Origin: Antitrichia curtipendula
Lineage: Eukaryota; Streptophyta; Bryopsida; Hypnales; Leucodontaceae
DNA: 64,000 nt
Direction of reading: 5' to 3'
Assembly (NCBI GenBank): GCA_951230915.1
Contig: OX579635.1
Location: forward strand, 37,510,001-37,574,000
In this document: positions 1-10,809 of the stretch, piece by piece
How the letters are laid out: each line of letters starts with the position of its first letter
Position numbering within the stretch: the first letter of the stretch is position 1
The notes under the pieces: generated by a model
What the model saw: only the letters and a program-made list of their open reading frames with translations
Database searches by the model: none
What the model was told of the DNA's origin: nothing
Translations under genes and position numbers: made by a program

Positions 1-2
1 AG

Positions 3-113
3 TTTAACATGAATGATTGTCGTAGTATAGAAAAAGAAGATGTAGATAAAGTAATACAACTCCAATCACAATTCTTGAGAGCTAGAAAGGCTGTGCTCAA
101 ATACAAGATGTAG
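3..113 (+). CDS. Possible 3' end of a coding exon cut by the window edge
   Basis: An open frame runs from the window edge to TAG at 111-113, about 36 codons, lysine- and glutamate-rich, ending in ALKYKM-like charged residues (KAVLKYKM). The amino-acid mix looks more coding-like than the surrounding AT-rich DNA, but the stretch is short and no family is recognised. It could be the last exon of a gene lying left of the window or a transposon-derived fragment. Confidence 0.25.
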   Translation, partial: FNMNDCRSIEKEDVDKVIQLQSQFLRARKAVLKYKM

Positions 114-1194
114 GTAGGTTTTCATATTTACTTGTCCATTTTTTCACGTGTGTTAATTTGGAATGTTTGCATTTTTTTAATTTTGTAATGGATTAATAAC
201 ATTACTTTGGAACTCATTATTGCATTGTTGCTTCGTAAACAAGCTATTGGCATTTCTATAATCTTTGGTGAGCATGAAAATTAGAAAAAAACTTAGGTGT
301 CTTAGAAGTAACATACATTATCTTAAAAGAAAGTTTAATGGTTGTTGATAAATAGTAAACTCTAGCCGAGAGAAGGCAATTGTAATCAAATTTTTCTAAA
401 TTTTTTATCAATTTGGATTTTGATGTGAATAGTTGTAGGGAAGTTGTCTCAATTTAATTTTGATAGGTCAATTAAACTTTATTTTTATTTTAATGTAAAA
501 AGGACTAATAGTCAAATAAGAAAAGTAGAAGAATAGATAATTGGACATGGAATTGGGAAAGCCAACTTGACCAAGATTTGTAGAGTCACCATGAAGTTGG
601 AGTATATGTCCACTTGTCTTTCATTTCTTCCAGAGAGCATGTAGTGATTAGGTGACTCCCTCATGTGTTTTTTTGTACTTGAGTTTTTATTCAATAGAAT
701 TTTCTTTGTGACAATTGGTTCACACTTGTGTATGATTTGATTAAGCCAGTGATTGGCTTTGTAATGTGTGTTTTATTCGTTATATTTCCTATTCCACTAC
801 AAAATTCCTTGTGAACAAACCTTTGCCTCTATACTATGATAAAATTAACAATCCCCTTCAAGGTGTTATTTTTTGGTTCGGCAACAATCAAAAGTGAAAA
901 TTTATATATCAAAACATTGAAATACAACAATTCAGAGCAAAATCAGATATTCAAATTTGAAGAAGGAAACTATGGAGATGAATGGATGCAGCTCTGTTGT
1001 TCAGAAATAATGTTTGGAGATCATAAAGGAGGTACTCTGTCATTGTGCCCCAAACCAACGCCCCATCCAACAATGGCAAATAACAATGACATAGACACTC
1101 CTACCTTAGATTGATTAAAATCTTAAAAGGTACCAAAAAGACCCTCCACTTTTGATACACAATCAATTTCTATTTTCAAAAATTAAAATTAAAA
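114..1194. other. AT-rich intergenic DNA without a recognisable gene
   Basis: Low-complexity AT-rich sequence. A 92-codon open frame at 836-1114 has no recognisable motif and no coding-like bias, so I do not call it a gene. Confidence 0.4.
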
Positions 1195-2445
1195 TTTTTG
1201 GTATTGAAATAGAAAGTCTCGTTGGTACCCATGAAACATCAGTCGGATCTAGCTAAAGTCTTATAGGTACTAGCTTCACCTCCTCTTTTGGGTACTCAAC
1301 ATAAATAAATAAATAAATAAATAATATTTTTTAATAATTAAATTTTTTTTAGGTATCAAAAATAGGAGGTCTGGCTAGTACCCCTGAAACATCTCTCGGA
1401 TCCAACTGAGGTCCTAGGGTGAATGCAAGAAAGACTAGTACTATTTTTTGTCACACTTGACGTGTCGGACATGTTATCGGCTATAACTTTTGAAGAATGA
1501 ATCCAATTACCTTGAATTTTTTTTGGAGATGGCTAACCTGATCTTGTTTAGATCCCTTATTTTTCAAAAACATTTAAAAATCATTTTATATTTTAATTTT
1601 AATTTAGCTAATTTGTCACACTTTGCAGTTTAGGGGTTTTTAGTACTGGGGAGAATCCAAAATTAATGATCTAGATCTGAAATTTCTATGGTCTATTCCC
1701 ATAGTAGGAAGTCATGTATCTACCAAAGGAAATTTAAAAATATTTTATTTTATGCCCTCCACACACGTGCAAACAGGGCTCCCTTGCGCGCGCAGTTCTG
1801 AACATTCAAAATTGTTTCAAGATCATTTTTTTGGTGAAATGTCTTTCCTATAAAGTCCTCCCAAATGGAAAATTTTTAGTTTCCTTAAAAAATGTTTTTC
1901 CTATTTTTTACAAATTAAAATGTGAAAGTACCTATTTTCATGAGATTTTGCACTTTTTCAGTTCTCCTACTTAGAGAATTTTTCTATGCTTTTCCTTCCT
2001 AGGGTAACTTCTTCTTAAAGGTGTATACATTGAACATATTTTTCAGATTTTCTTAAAATTGTTTTTCTAATTATTCAGTACTCCCAAAAAAAACATGAGT
2101 ACTGTGGAAAACGCTACGCAAAGTGGACGGTCTTTCTTGCATTCACCCCCTAGAAGTACCAACTTCACCTCCTCTTTTTGGTTCCTAGAGGAAAAATATA
2201 TATATTATATTTATTTATTTTTGAATTTTTTTTTTTGTACCAAAAATAGAAGGTCTGGCTAGTACGCCTGAAACATCCGTCAGATCCAATTGAGGTCTTG
2301 GAGGTACCAGCTTCACCTCTTCTTTTGGTTACCTAAAGAAAAAAAAATGAAGTTGTTCTTCGAATTTATATTTTGGATATGAAAAATAGGAGGCATGGTT
2401 GGTACCCTTGAAACATCCATCAAATCCAATCAAGCTTAGAGAAGT
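1195..2445. repeat. Degenerate tandem array, about four units, one interrupted by a transposon
   Basis: Four imperfect units share the order GGTACC-like start, AGGTCTGGCTAGTACCC, GAAACATC, CGGATCCAA, and CTTCACCTCCTCTTTTGG. They begin near 1200, 1350, 2235 and 2375. The second unit is split by the element at 1417-2148; joining its halves restores the same order as units 1 and 3. The units are separated by simple A/T stretches, including an AAAT microsatellite near 1304-1325. Confidence 0.7.
1417..2148. mobile_element. 732-bp terminal-inverted-repeat element flanked by CCTA
   Basis: The ends are perfect 19-bp inverted repeats, GGGTGAATGCAAGAAAGAC at 1417 and its complement ending at 2148. CCTA occurs directly before (1413-1416) and after (2149-2152). 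Neighbouring tandem units show the uninterrupted sequence, so the insertion is certain. There is no coding capacity, so it is non-autonomous. If the TSD is read as 3 bp (CTA) it could be PIF/Harbinger-like; the superfamily is unresolved because the flanking C run makes the boundary ambiguous. Confidence 0.75.
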
Positions 2446-2449
2446 CACT

Positions 2450-3940
2450 GTTGGACTTTCTAAAATCGATTCAAATTTTGGTATTCTTGTTTCTAATCTT
2501 TATGGTGTGGTTGATAAAATAAGAAATATCGGATTCATGTTTGTCCTACTTCAAGACGAGTGGACTTTGAATTCCTATTGTCATATATTAATTCACATTA
2601 GTAAGTGTGATTTGAATTGAAGAACACCTAGCTTGATTGTTCTAGATTGAAGTTTAGTTTGTTTTTTGAAAATGAAATGTAATGTATTTATGAATTTAAA
2701 ACAAAAATTCAATTGTATACTAATTTTTGGAGGTGCAGCAAAGTGTCTTCCTAGGTTAGTGAGATACGATTGTCCCTAAACCAACCTCAATTAGACCCTC
2801 TAGAATTTGTCCTTTTTCAAGAATTTATGAATTTTCAATGGTAGAGTCAATTAGGAAGGCGTGTTGGGGTTGTTGTAGGCGTGGTGCTTGGCACCCTTGG
2901 CAAGTCATACTTTGAAATTTTAGCTTAGGATTTTTTTTGCCATTAGTATTTAGTAGTACTTTTGTGAGTTAAAGATGGTTTCGTCTTCTAATTCATTCTA
3001 GTCATAAACAAATTTGAGAAGTTTTTGGTACTAAAATAATCTTTATTGACATTGATTGAGTCTTGAATTTCCTTAAATTTATTTAATATGACATCTTTGC
3101 ATATATTATTGATGATCTTTATAGTGTATATTAAAACAAGAATATTTGATGAGAACCATAGCTTTAGAGATTTTATTTTATAATTTAACTTAATTTTCTT
3201 GTTAAAGATATACATTTTATTTTGTACTTTGTAAGTAATCTTTGTTTGTCCTTTATTGTCCAAAGATCAATTGTTGACATTGTTTTGTTGTCTGTTGTAA
3301 GTTCAAGTGCAGGGAGGAGATGTGGATTAGGCTTCAACCTCAATGGTGCATCATGGATAATCTCTGTTGTAGATGTGGCAAGTCCATTGTAGCCAATGTC
3401 TCTGACAAATGCAAACATTAAGATTTCTAGTGACAAATCGGCTAACAAAAGTGGTCACCTTGAGTTGGTAAGGTTTGCAGACATTATGGATGCTTGCAAT
3501 TGCACAACTGACCATCTAAAACAATTTGTGCCTAGTCATTTGACAGACCCAAAGACTCTGAAACGAAAATAGCGCGTCTTTTCCAACGATAGCTCTAAAA
3601 ACAATATATATCTTAGAGAAATAATCTTCAATTTCAGTTACTAGTCCAAATTTTGAAGAAAATGTGATTGTGCATGTAGTAATACAATAGGCAAGCATGA
3701 GGTGATATTCATCAACCACAATTCAGACTCAGATGTTACTGTTGCTATCAATTCCTTGATAATGGAATTGATATCCTATAAGAGTTATTAGATTAGTATG
3801 TCTTTGTTAGAGGCCTACCAAGGATAGGAGTTCTTTGTATGAATGTTTGAATCCATTTGTTATAGTGCTTTATGTCATTGACAGTAAGTATGGTTTTTAA
3901 CACTTGATCTTTATATTTATACTTTGTATTCAACTTTATG
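2450..3940. other. Intergenic DNA with scattered gene-like fragments
   Basis: Mostly AT-rich. Around 3300-3560 the base composition becomes more even, and open stretches on the plus strand (for example a segment reading LELVRFADIMDACNC) look like a decayed protein-coding remnant interrupted by stops. No family is recognised. The minus-strand frames over the same bases are likely shadows. Confidence 0.3.
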
Positions 3941-3959
3941 ATTGTATTTTTCAAAAATT

Positions 3960-4600
3960 TTGAGTTTGTTGAAATTGTCATTGTTGATGGAGGAGTCTTC
4001 TATAAATCAAACTCAAGAAGAATGGATTGTAGAGATTTTAGGGACGGATGAGATAAGCCAGCCTAAAATAGAAGCTAATGAAGAACCTTGGAGATTCACT
4101 ACAAAAAAACAAGAGTATAAACGACTTGTCCACTATGACTGTAGTAGTCATTTTTTGTCCACAATGATTGCAAAACATTCATTTTGTAGTCATTGTTGTG
4201 CTTGCAGTTATGGTAGACAAGTTATTTATACCCTTGTTTCTTTGTAGTGATTATAGGAAGGAGGATGTTGTTGAAGATAAAGAAAAAGAGTTACTTGAAG
4301 ATGAATTTTGTCAAATGTAGAAGGTCAACTCTGTGGCTACAATTGCTTCTTTAAGGATGAAACCCAATAAGCTTTTCCAACTCCAAATTTTTATGTGTAG
4401 ACTTACGGCAATGTTGATGGTCCAACCTACCTTTTTGTGAGGTGAATTAAGTAGAGAAAAAATTATATCATGGATACCAAAAAAGAGCAACTGTTTTCTA
4501 TGAGTCCAGTACCAACAAGGCTGATAAAAGCATAGAGTTCACAGAAGAAGATATGAACAAGATCCACATTGAGCATGCTGATTTACATGATCATTGAAAT
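3960..4600 (+). pseudogene. Decayed gene remnant of unknown family
   Basis: A glutamate-rich frame begins with MEESSINQTQEEW at 3987 and continues to the CACTA-type MITE at 4097. After the MITE, coding-like stretches resume in other frames (KEDVVEDKEKELLEDEF near 4257; FYESSTNKADKSIEF near 4500), separated by stops and frameshifts. Removing the MITE does not restore a frame, because TAG follows almost at once, so the gene was probably already dead or the insertion fell in non-coding sequence. A retroelement gag origin is possible but unproven. Confidence 0.35.
4097..4249. mobile_element. 153-bp CACTA-type MITE with ATT target duplication
   Basis: The element starts CACTACAAAAAAACAAGAG and ends with the near-complement TTGTTTCTTTGTAGTG. 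The inverted repeats extend about 45 bp with several mismatches. ATT is duplicated at 4094-4096 and 4250-4252; a 3-bp TSD and CACTA termini are the hallmarks of the CACTA/EnSpm superfamily. The two arms take up most of the element, so it is a hairpin-like MITE without coding capacity. Confidence 0.85.
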
Positions 4601-5608
4601 CAAGATCCACTGAGGACTCCCATATGAAGACCAACTTGGTTCATATATTGTACTAGGTATAGAAGTGTGGAGTTTGGCTATTTCTTTGTGTTAATGTTTA
4701 TTATGACCGAAGTCAAAGTTTAAGTCAGACCACCTAGATGAACAGTCACGTCAGATGTTGGTATAAAATCCTATAATATACATTTTGAGGATTCCAAAAA
4801 GATAAAATACTTAGAAAACGGAGTCAAAATGAGTGAGTCATGAGCGGATGAAGTTTTTAAACACCTATTAGCTGTTAAACTTCATCTATGCATAACTTCT
4901 ACTAGAAAGGTCCGATTTGTAAGTGCCTTATCAATTTGGAAAGTTGATTTTAGTCTCTAGAAAGAAAAAATATAAAATATCTAAAAATAGTAACTTATCA
5001 AAAGTCATACTGAGAGCTAGAATACAAAGAAGTTGAAATAGAAAGAAGGAATTTAGCAATAAGAAGAAGAAATTAGAGGATAGAAACATCAATTAGCATC
5101 AAAGAGGTAAAAGGGAAGAGGGAGAATAGAAAGAACACCTCTACGCATCACACTTGCAAACAAGCACTCCCAACTCTCTCACCAGCAAAATGAAAACGAC
5201 AAGAATGAAAGGAGATTAGAGGAGAAGGGATGAAGTAGGAGAAGAAAAGAGAGAGACGATAAATAGTAGCCTAAGCCGTAGGATTAGGTAAACCTAAAGG
5301 AAAATCTAGGAAATTTGTGGTGACCATTAGCTTTGCCTTTTAGCCTTGCCTAAGTTTATGGAGATGATGAGGCCATCAAAGGTTAAGAAATATGTTCTCC
5401 AGATGTTTAGAAAAGCTTTATACTTGATGCTAGTTGACGTTTTCATGGCTTTCATTTTTCGGGTGAGAATTTGATTATGTGTTTTTTTCTTTTGAAATTG
5501 TTGTTTTGTATTTTATAGTTTGATTGTTTATATTAAAATCTAATTGAAGTTATTTGACTTGTGCAGCAAGAAATTTCTCTTGCAACGGATGTTGAGGGAT
5601 GAAATATA
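4601..5608. other. Intergenic DNA with a purine-rich tract
   Basis: No gene recognised. From about 4990 to 5310 the plus strand is strongly purine-rich (GAAGAAGAAATTAGAGG-like sequence), ending in a short TAGCC/TAAGCC segment. It could be the edge of an old LTR element, but no paired LTR is visible, and the 200-N gap lies just downstream. Confidence 0.3.
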
Positions 5609-5788
5609 ATGAAACAACCATGTTTGAGGAAAAAAAACAAATCCAGCATTGCAAATGCTATGAGGTTGGGAGCTAAGCAAAAGGCCACCAAGTTGTACGC
5701 AAAGATTATCAAGTCAATCATGGTGGCTAACACCGATTATAGTTATGAGTTCTTAAAAGAGGCCCTCGCAAACACCCTAGAGTTCTAG
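5609..5788 (+). CDS. Small hypothetical ORF next to the assembly gap
   Basis: An ATG-initiated frame of 59 codons ends at TAG 5786-5788. It is basic and lysine-rich at the start and has varied residues (for example MRLGAKQKATKLYAKIIK), more protein-like than the neighbouring AT-rich frames. It may be a fragment of a larger gene, since sequence in another frame upstream also looks open. No family is recognised and the 200-N gap begins 36 bp later. Confidence 0.25.
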   Translation: MKQPCLRKKNKSSIANAMRLGAKQKATKLYAKIIKSIMVANTDYSYEFLKEALANTLEF

Positions 5789-5824
5789 ACTACATTGCAG
5801 CTACAAGTAACTATTGAATTGAAT

Positions 5825-6024
5825 NNNNNNNNNNNNNNNNNNNNNNNNNNNNNNNNNNNNNNNNNNNNNNNNNNNNNNNNNNNNNNNNNNNNNNNNNNNN
5901 NNNNNNNNNNNNNNNNNNNNNNNNNNNNNNNNNNNNNNNNNNNNNNNNNNNNNNNNNNNNNNNNNNNNNNNNNNNNNNNNNNNNNNNNNNNNNNNNNNNN
6001 NNNNNNNNNNNNNNNNNNNNNNNN
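5825..6024. other. Assembly gap of 200 N
   Basis: Exactly 200 unknown bases, a conventional placeholder for a scaffold gap of unknown size. Open frames reported across it are artefacts. Confidence 0.99.
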
Positions 6025-6535
6025 AAAGAGACTTTAGAGTCATCATCATCTACAATTGAGGGTTTGGCGATCAAGTTCATTGCAGTTTAGACTTTTGAGA
6101 CTGATATATCTCATCAATTGTACTATTATATGTGGATTTTTATTTTGATTGAATATGTGTGTTTTATGGTTATATCTTAGATATTTGATGTTTCCATTTG
6201 CATTATGTATATCATGATGTCTATCAAAAATGATTACATTTTTTTGTTGCAAAGAACATCTTCAAAATACGTTTATAAGTGCGTCAAAGTTCATTAAATT
6301 GACTTCACATTTCTTAAAATTTTGATTGTAAACATATAATAAACCCACGGTCATAGGTCCATCACCTATTTTTTTTATTAAAAAAGAAATTCTCACTCAC
6401 AGGCTCATAGGCTCACACGCTAGCAACCTTGAATTTATCTCTGGTCACTTTTTTGGCCCGTATTTTGGTGAGAGCACAAGGAACACAAAGGATGTAATAT
6501 TATGAGGGTTGACTTACCCTTATAATAATACATCC

Positions 6536-6762
6536 TAAATAGTGAAATTAGGTTGCCCTACACTAATTTCTTAACATTTAACACTGTATAAATATTTACT
6601 ATCACTATACAAGAATACACTACTTTTGAATTAAGTATTGTTGTAATTAGACTCATAAACCCCTCCGTGTATACATATGGAAATATTTGTAGAAACATTT
6701 GTCGACTTTGATGACTTGTAAAGTAACTTTCTTTGGGTTGTGCAACCTAATTTCACTATTTA
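6536..6762. mobile_element. 227-bp MITE with TAAATAGTG ends
   Basis: Inverted repeats TAAATAGTGAAATTAGGTTG at the left and CAACCTAATTTCACTATTTA at the right are perfect over about 20 bp. If TA is the target duplication, the element itself starts AATAGTG, consistent with a Tc1/mariner-type MITE. The interior is AT-rich and non-coding. Confidence 0.6.
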
Positions 6763-6820
6763 TATTCGTGTAGAGCATGCTTTTCTATCTCCCGCACATG
6801 AAGATTACTGAGATGCCTTT

Positions 6821-6961
6821 TTGCGTCTAAATTCGAACCAAACTTTGAGTCTGCCTGCTGGCATTCGAGAATCTGATCGAGAATCACAAATCACAACAGT
6901 TCAGGAAAGATTCGGGATTCGTCCGAACAGCATGCCACTGCAGAAACACGAGCATTTCTTG
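6821..6961 (+). CDS. Exon-like fragment ending in a splice donor
   Basis: A stretch with more even base composition encodes RLNSNQTLSLPAGIRESDRE-like residues and runs into TTG|GTGAGT, a good donor. There is no ATG at the start and no partner exon was found downstream, where repeat sequence begins. It may be a captured or orphaned exon, or only a chance open frame. Confidence 0.2.
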
Positions 6962-7079
6962 GTGAGTTTGTCGGTGTATTCGAATTCTAAGTTGAAGCAT
7001 ATACCAAAATTAACTGCAGTATTGCAGCCAGAAAGTTTTACAGTTTGAACTACTGATCTACGGTGGACTTTGAGTATTT

Positions 7080-7430
7080 CTTATGGACTTTCACAGAATT
7101 TTGAATCACTGCGAGGAGTCAAGAGCATTACAAACAAGGTACGACAATGAATGTTTCAACATTTCTCAGAAGTAAATGCTATTTGGAAACTTCATGCCAC
7201 AGTCAAAATAAAAGTAAGAGTAATTTTCTAGTTCATAAAAACTTTGAAATTTCAATATCTTTTCTTTTGTGAGTTGAAATGCCACGAAACAAAGCCCGTG
7301 CACCCCTCCTCATAGAGACTTTTCTGATGGTACCAAGAATATTACTGAGGGACGCATGGTCTAGGAGATCTCACCATAACAAACAAACAAACAAAACAAA
7401 CAACCTAACTTAAGATATTGACTCCTAAAA
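7080..7430. repeat. Dispersed repeat, same family as the 53.4-55.1 kb cluster
   Basis: The order GAAATGCCACGAAACAAAGC, GCACCCCTCC, CTGATGGTACCAAGAA, GGTCTAGGAGATCTCACC and an AACAAAC-rich tail is repeated at 53.57-53.73, 53.84-53.97 and 54.90-55.07 kb. The tail resembles the A-rich end of a retroposon, but the element type is not established. Confidence 0.5.
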
Positions 7431-7547
7431 TGTGTTGCAAATTTCAAGCAAAAGTGTTGATGAAGACCAAATCAGATAACAACAACACCCAAAAACCCAG
7501 CTGTACAAAAAATTATCAATCCTGAGCATTCAAAAACCGCCACTCTT

Positions 7548-7610
7548 GCAGCTAAGATGCAGACAGACAGATGCAGTACAGTACCCTGCAGCTAAGATGC
7601 AGACAGACAG
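7548..7610. repeat. Short direct repeat
   Basis: CAGCTAAGATGCAGACAGAC occurs twice about 39 bp apart, separated by AGATGCAGTACAGTACCCTG. It lies just beyond the 3' end of the Tc1/mariner-like pseudogene. Confidence 0.6.
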
Positions 7611-7782
7611 TTTTCAAGCACCAACCTTGTAAGCGTCAAATATTCAAATTTCGTGAAATTCAAAACCATAAAGTGCAATGGAAAATTTAGAGAGACTATT
7701 TTCACACTGTATAATACTTTTGCATAGAAAAGGATGAAATTTACATCAATTTGGATTATTTTGGCATGATGTCTACCATCTA

Positions 7783-8436
7783 GGATTGCCATCCCAAGCA
7801 TCAACAACAATCTTCATTCTGTGAGGCACTGTGGAAATGAGAACATCAAGCACATCTTTGAAGACTTCTTCCCGTGTACATTGAATTGTAGCATCCATTT
7901 GCCCCATGTTCTATGACTGATACTCATTTTGAATATGGTCTTTAAAAAAGTTTCCATAGATTTTCTACAAGTTTCAAATATGGGGAGTTAGGCAACCAAT
8001 TTAATTTTGTCACGCTATGAGCTTCTCTGCACCTGTTAGGTAGACAACTTTAATGCAATAGAGCACCATCCTCCATGATAATCATATCATTCAGATGATC
8101 ATAGAGGAAATAAAGACCAGATAATGCTCTCTAGTATACAATGTTGATAAAATCAACAACAATTTTCCTACATGTAGGCATGATAACTATGAGAGACTTA
8201 TCATGGCCACTAAAAGCACCCTATATCATGACAAAAACATGACCAAACTAAAAGGTCAAACATAAGCAATCTCGTGAGTACTTTTAGTAAATCTGATGCC
8301 AAACTTGTACCGACCACAACTACTTGCTAACCTTGAAGGATGATTTGTCAATCTGTTTAACATTCTTCCAACTATCCACACTCCCATGTGCATGAGCTTA
8401 AGCATATGTAAGTGGCTTTGTGCCTTATATGCATCC
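7783..8436 (-). pseudogene. Dead Tc1/mariner-like (DDE_3) transposase
   Basis: Read on the minus strand, the fragments match the C-terminal half of Tc1-type transposases in order: VMI-stop-GAFSGHDKSL (family pattern VMVWGAxSG), MEDGALLH (pattern QDxAPxH, second catalytic Asp), WLPNSPYLKLVENLWK (pattern WPxxSPDLNPIENLW, last catalytic residue), then a tail ending VDAWDGNP. Stops and frameshifts separate these blocks, so it is inactive. The N-terminal DNA-binding half is not visible: a TTAA element (8437-9180) abuts this end and a tandem repeat follows. This is the only trace of a transposase of the TA-target class in the window and could be related to the source of the TA-flanked MITEs, but no matching terminal repeats were found. 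Confidence 0.7.
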
Positions 8437-9180
8437 TTAACCTTGGAGCACCACGGGCGCCATTCCGTGGCGTTCTGATGACAACAATGTAGGTTGGATA
8501 GAATTCAAAAGCACTTTTTCATCCTCCTTTTCCTTGTTGACCTTTCATGTTGGATTATGAAGAGAATCCAATCGAGTTTGTAGTCTTCCCAATGTTTGTC
8601 TTCACATAAATGAGAAGTTATTAAAAAAAACGGATCACAAAATATGCTATTTTAGTGTATTTTGGGAAGTTGTTGCTCCTTGCTCTAAATCTGAAATTTC
8701 TCCACAAAAATGATGTTTTTTGAGTTTGAACCCAACTAATAAAACTAAGTTCATCTACTCTAGTTTCTACTCCAATTTGAATTTTGAAGAAAATCCTAAT
8801 ATTGAATATTTTATTGCAATTTGAACTTTGGGTGTATATTCAGTGTCTATTATTTTCTAATTATATAATGACACGGAAATTGAGATTACACCATGATGTT
8901 TGTCATTGTAATATACACACATGGTGAAATTTTCAGATTTTTTGAAATTATTTTCTATTTAATATGATTTTTCTTCACTTTCCCTTCAAAAATTCTCAAA
9001 AAAAATCAATTTCCACAAAAAAATCTGAAATTTTTGTAAAGTAAAGAAAACATGTAATTTCATCTCTGAAAAATAAATATAAATTTTTTCATACATATCT
9101 AGTTGCAAAAGGGCAGCAAATTGAGTGATGGACAGTGAAGTTTGAAATCAATGGTCATGGGTCCGTCATTTAGGGGTTAA
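8437..9180 (-). mobile_element. TTAA-bounded element, family C copy 1
   Basis: Bounded by TTAA at 8437-8440 and 9177-9180. One end reads TTAACCTTGGAGCACC followed by GGGCGCCATTCCGTGGCGTTC-like sequence; the other reads CATTTAGGGGTTAA. A second copy in opposite orientation lies at 20500-21242 with the same interior, which fixes both boundaries. The interior has no transposase. Terminal similarity is limited to TTAACCY. Confidence 0.8.
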
Positions 9181-9203
9181 GAAAAGTTTTTTTGACTACA
9201 ATA

Positions 9204-9565
9204 CGATTGTTGAAGCTAAGAGCTTGAATATATTTTATCATTACATAATTGTTGAAGCCAAAAACCTACTTATATTTTCTCAATGTGAGCATGCAGAATT
9301 TTATTGTCAACATGATTGTTGAAGCGAAGAGCCTAAATATATTTCATCAATATATGTATGCAAAATTTTATTGTCAACATGATTGTTGAAGCAAAGAACC
9401 TAAATATATTTCATCATTATATGTATGCAAAAAATTGTCATCATTTGGATTTGAATATATCTTCTCAACATAGATATGCAAAATTTTATTATCACACAAT
9501 TGTTGAAGCTAAGAGCCTGAATACATTTTCTCAATGTGAGTATGCAAAATTTTATCATGATTTGG
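9204..9565. repeat. Tandem repeat, about 5.5 units of 67 bp
   Basis: Units begin ATTGTTGAAGC at 9204, 9248, 9315, 9382 and 9499, with a partial unit near 9448. Each continues with AAGAGCCT, ATATATTT, a TATGTATGCAAAATTTTATT-like segment and a short CATG or CACA end. The 67-bp period is not a multiple of three, so the 72-codon open frame across it is not a conserved repeat protein. Confidence 0.8.
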
Positions 9566-9579
9566 GCCTAAATTGAAGC

Positions 9580-10809
9580 AAGAGGTGTGCACCAATCAAC
9601 AAGAAGTTGTACCATCTATTGCTTATTATGAAAGATGAGCTTACATCTTCTATCCAAAGGCTTAAGAGATATGGTGGTTCAATTATATTGCTTCGTAAGA
9701 GAAAAAACAATTTGATATGCCTAATACCAACAATGTGAACCTTCTATTTTATAGTGAGAGATCACAACTTCATTGTCTACACAAGAATTACCTACAAGAT
9801 ACTCTTGAATTTTTACAACTCTTCTTTAAAAAATGACACTCTTAAATGCATACCAACTTCCCAATTTGAATTTCTCTCCCTCAATTTGCTTTGAAGAAAT
9901 GTCATGGTCCATAAACACAACACCATTTTGCTTCTACAAGTTGGAATGCACATATCTGTGCTAACATTTGTGTCTTGAGATGAGATCACCAAAACAACAC
10001 TATGTACTACCTTCACCAATTAAATGTGACATTTCTCACCTGATTGTTGATTTGACATAAAGACATTGGAATTAATGAACGTAACCACTCCTCAAGCCAC
10101 ATACAAATTTTTTAAGAATTTATTATTGTGCATTCACGTGAAGCTCATCACAAAATTGGTTCATGAATGGTTCCGGAAGAAGTGTCCGTAACTTAGCTGC
10201 CGGGTACTGTACAGCGCACCACCACATCATCGAACCATAAGCCCGGCTACAATGCACTCAAAACTTCAACAAGTCTACATAACGCAGCGAAACCCCCAGC
10301 TCTCCGAAGCTGGTGAGTTTCATCAACAGGTTCAACTATAGAAATACAAAGCCGAACTCCAGAGTTTAGCTAGCAACTTCTCATTGCAAAACTATATATC
10401 TCTAGTTCAGAAGATCAAATACTAATGACGGTTTGTTTACCAGTTTCTCTACCACTATGAAAAGCTTGCACTTGATGGTGATAAAGCACAGCTTCGTCGT
10501 AGTCTTACCCTCCTGAACGGCTTCCAACTTTCGATCGAATGCTGTCGCACATTCGACTTGCTGTGACTGAGTAATTAGGGTTTAAACACCTGTGTTTAGA
10601 ACTATTCGGCATACACATAGCTCCATGTCCGACGTCGAACCTTCTCGCCCTCGCCCAACTACTGACCGGCTTTGATGCTTTTGTCGTTCTACTATAATAT
10701 TGTCAAACTTTAGTTTTTTTCGGTATTTTATGAATCAGAGTCCTGATTACAGGTTAATCCGAGATCATTCCGTTGTACATAAACGAGAAGCACAAGAAAA
10801 CAGACGAGA
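9580..10809. other. CDPK 3' flank and unassigned intergenic sequence
   Basis: From 9580 to 10140 the DNA is AT-rich with short open frames and nothing recognisable. From about 10140 to 10809 it is GC-richer, like transcribed sequence, and lies directly 3' of the minus-strand CDPK, so much of it may be 3' untranslated or terminator-proximal sequence. No clear poly(A) tract marks a retrogene end. Confidence 0.35.

Noticed and set aside
836..1114. A 92-codon plus-strand frame
   Set aside because: ATG-initiated but no known motif, no splice partner and AT-driven composition; not enough to call a gene.
4990..5330. Purine-rich tract as a polypurine tract or LTR edge
   Set aside because: No paired LTR, primer-binding site or gag-pol reading frame was found nearby.
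5795..6080. Three open frames of 80-89 codons
   Set aside because: They consist almost wholly of unknown bases in the 200-N gap.
9358..9576. A 72-codon repeat-containing frame
   Set aside because: It crosses the 67-bp tandem repeat, whose period is not a multiple of three, so it is not a conserved protein repeat.
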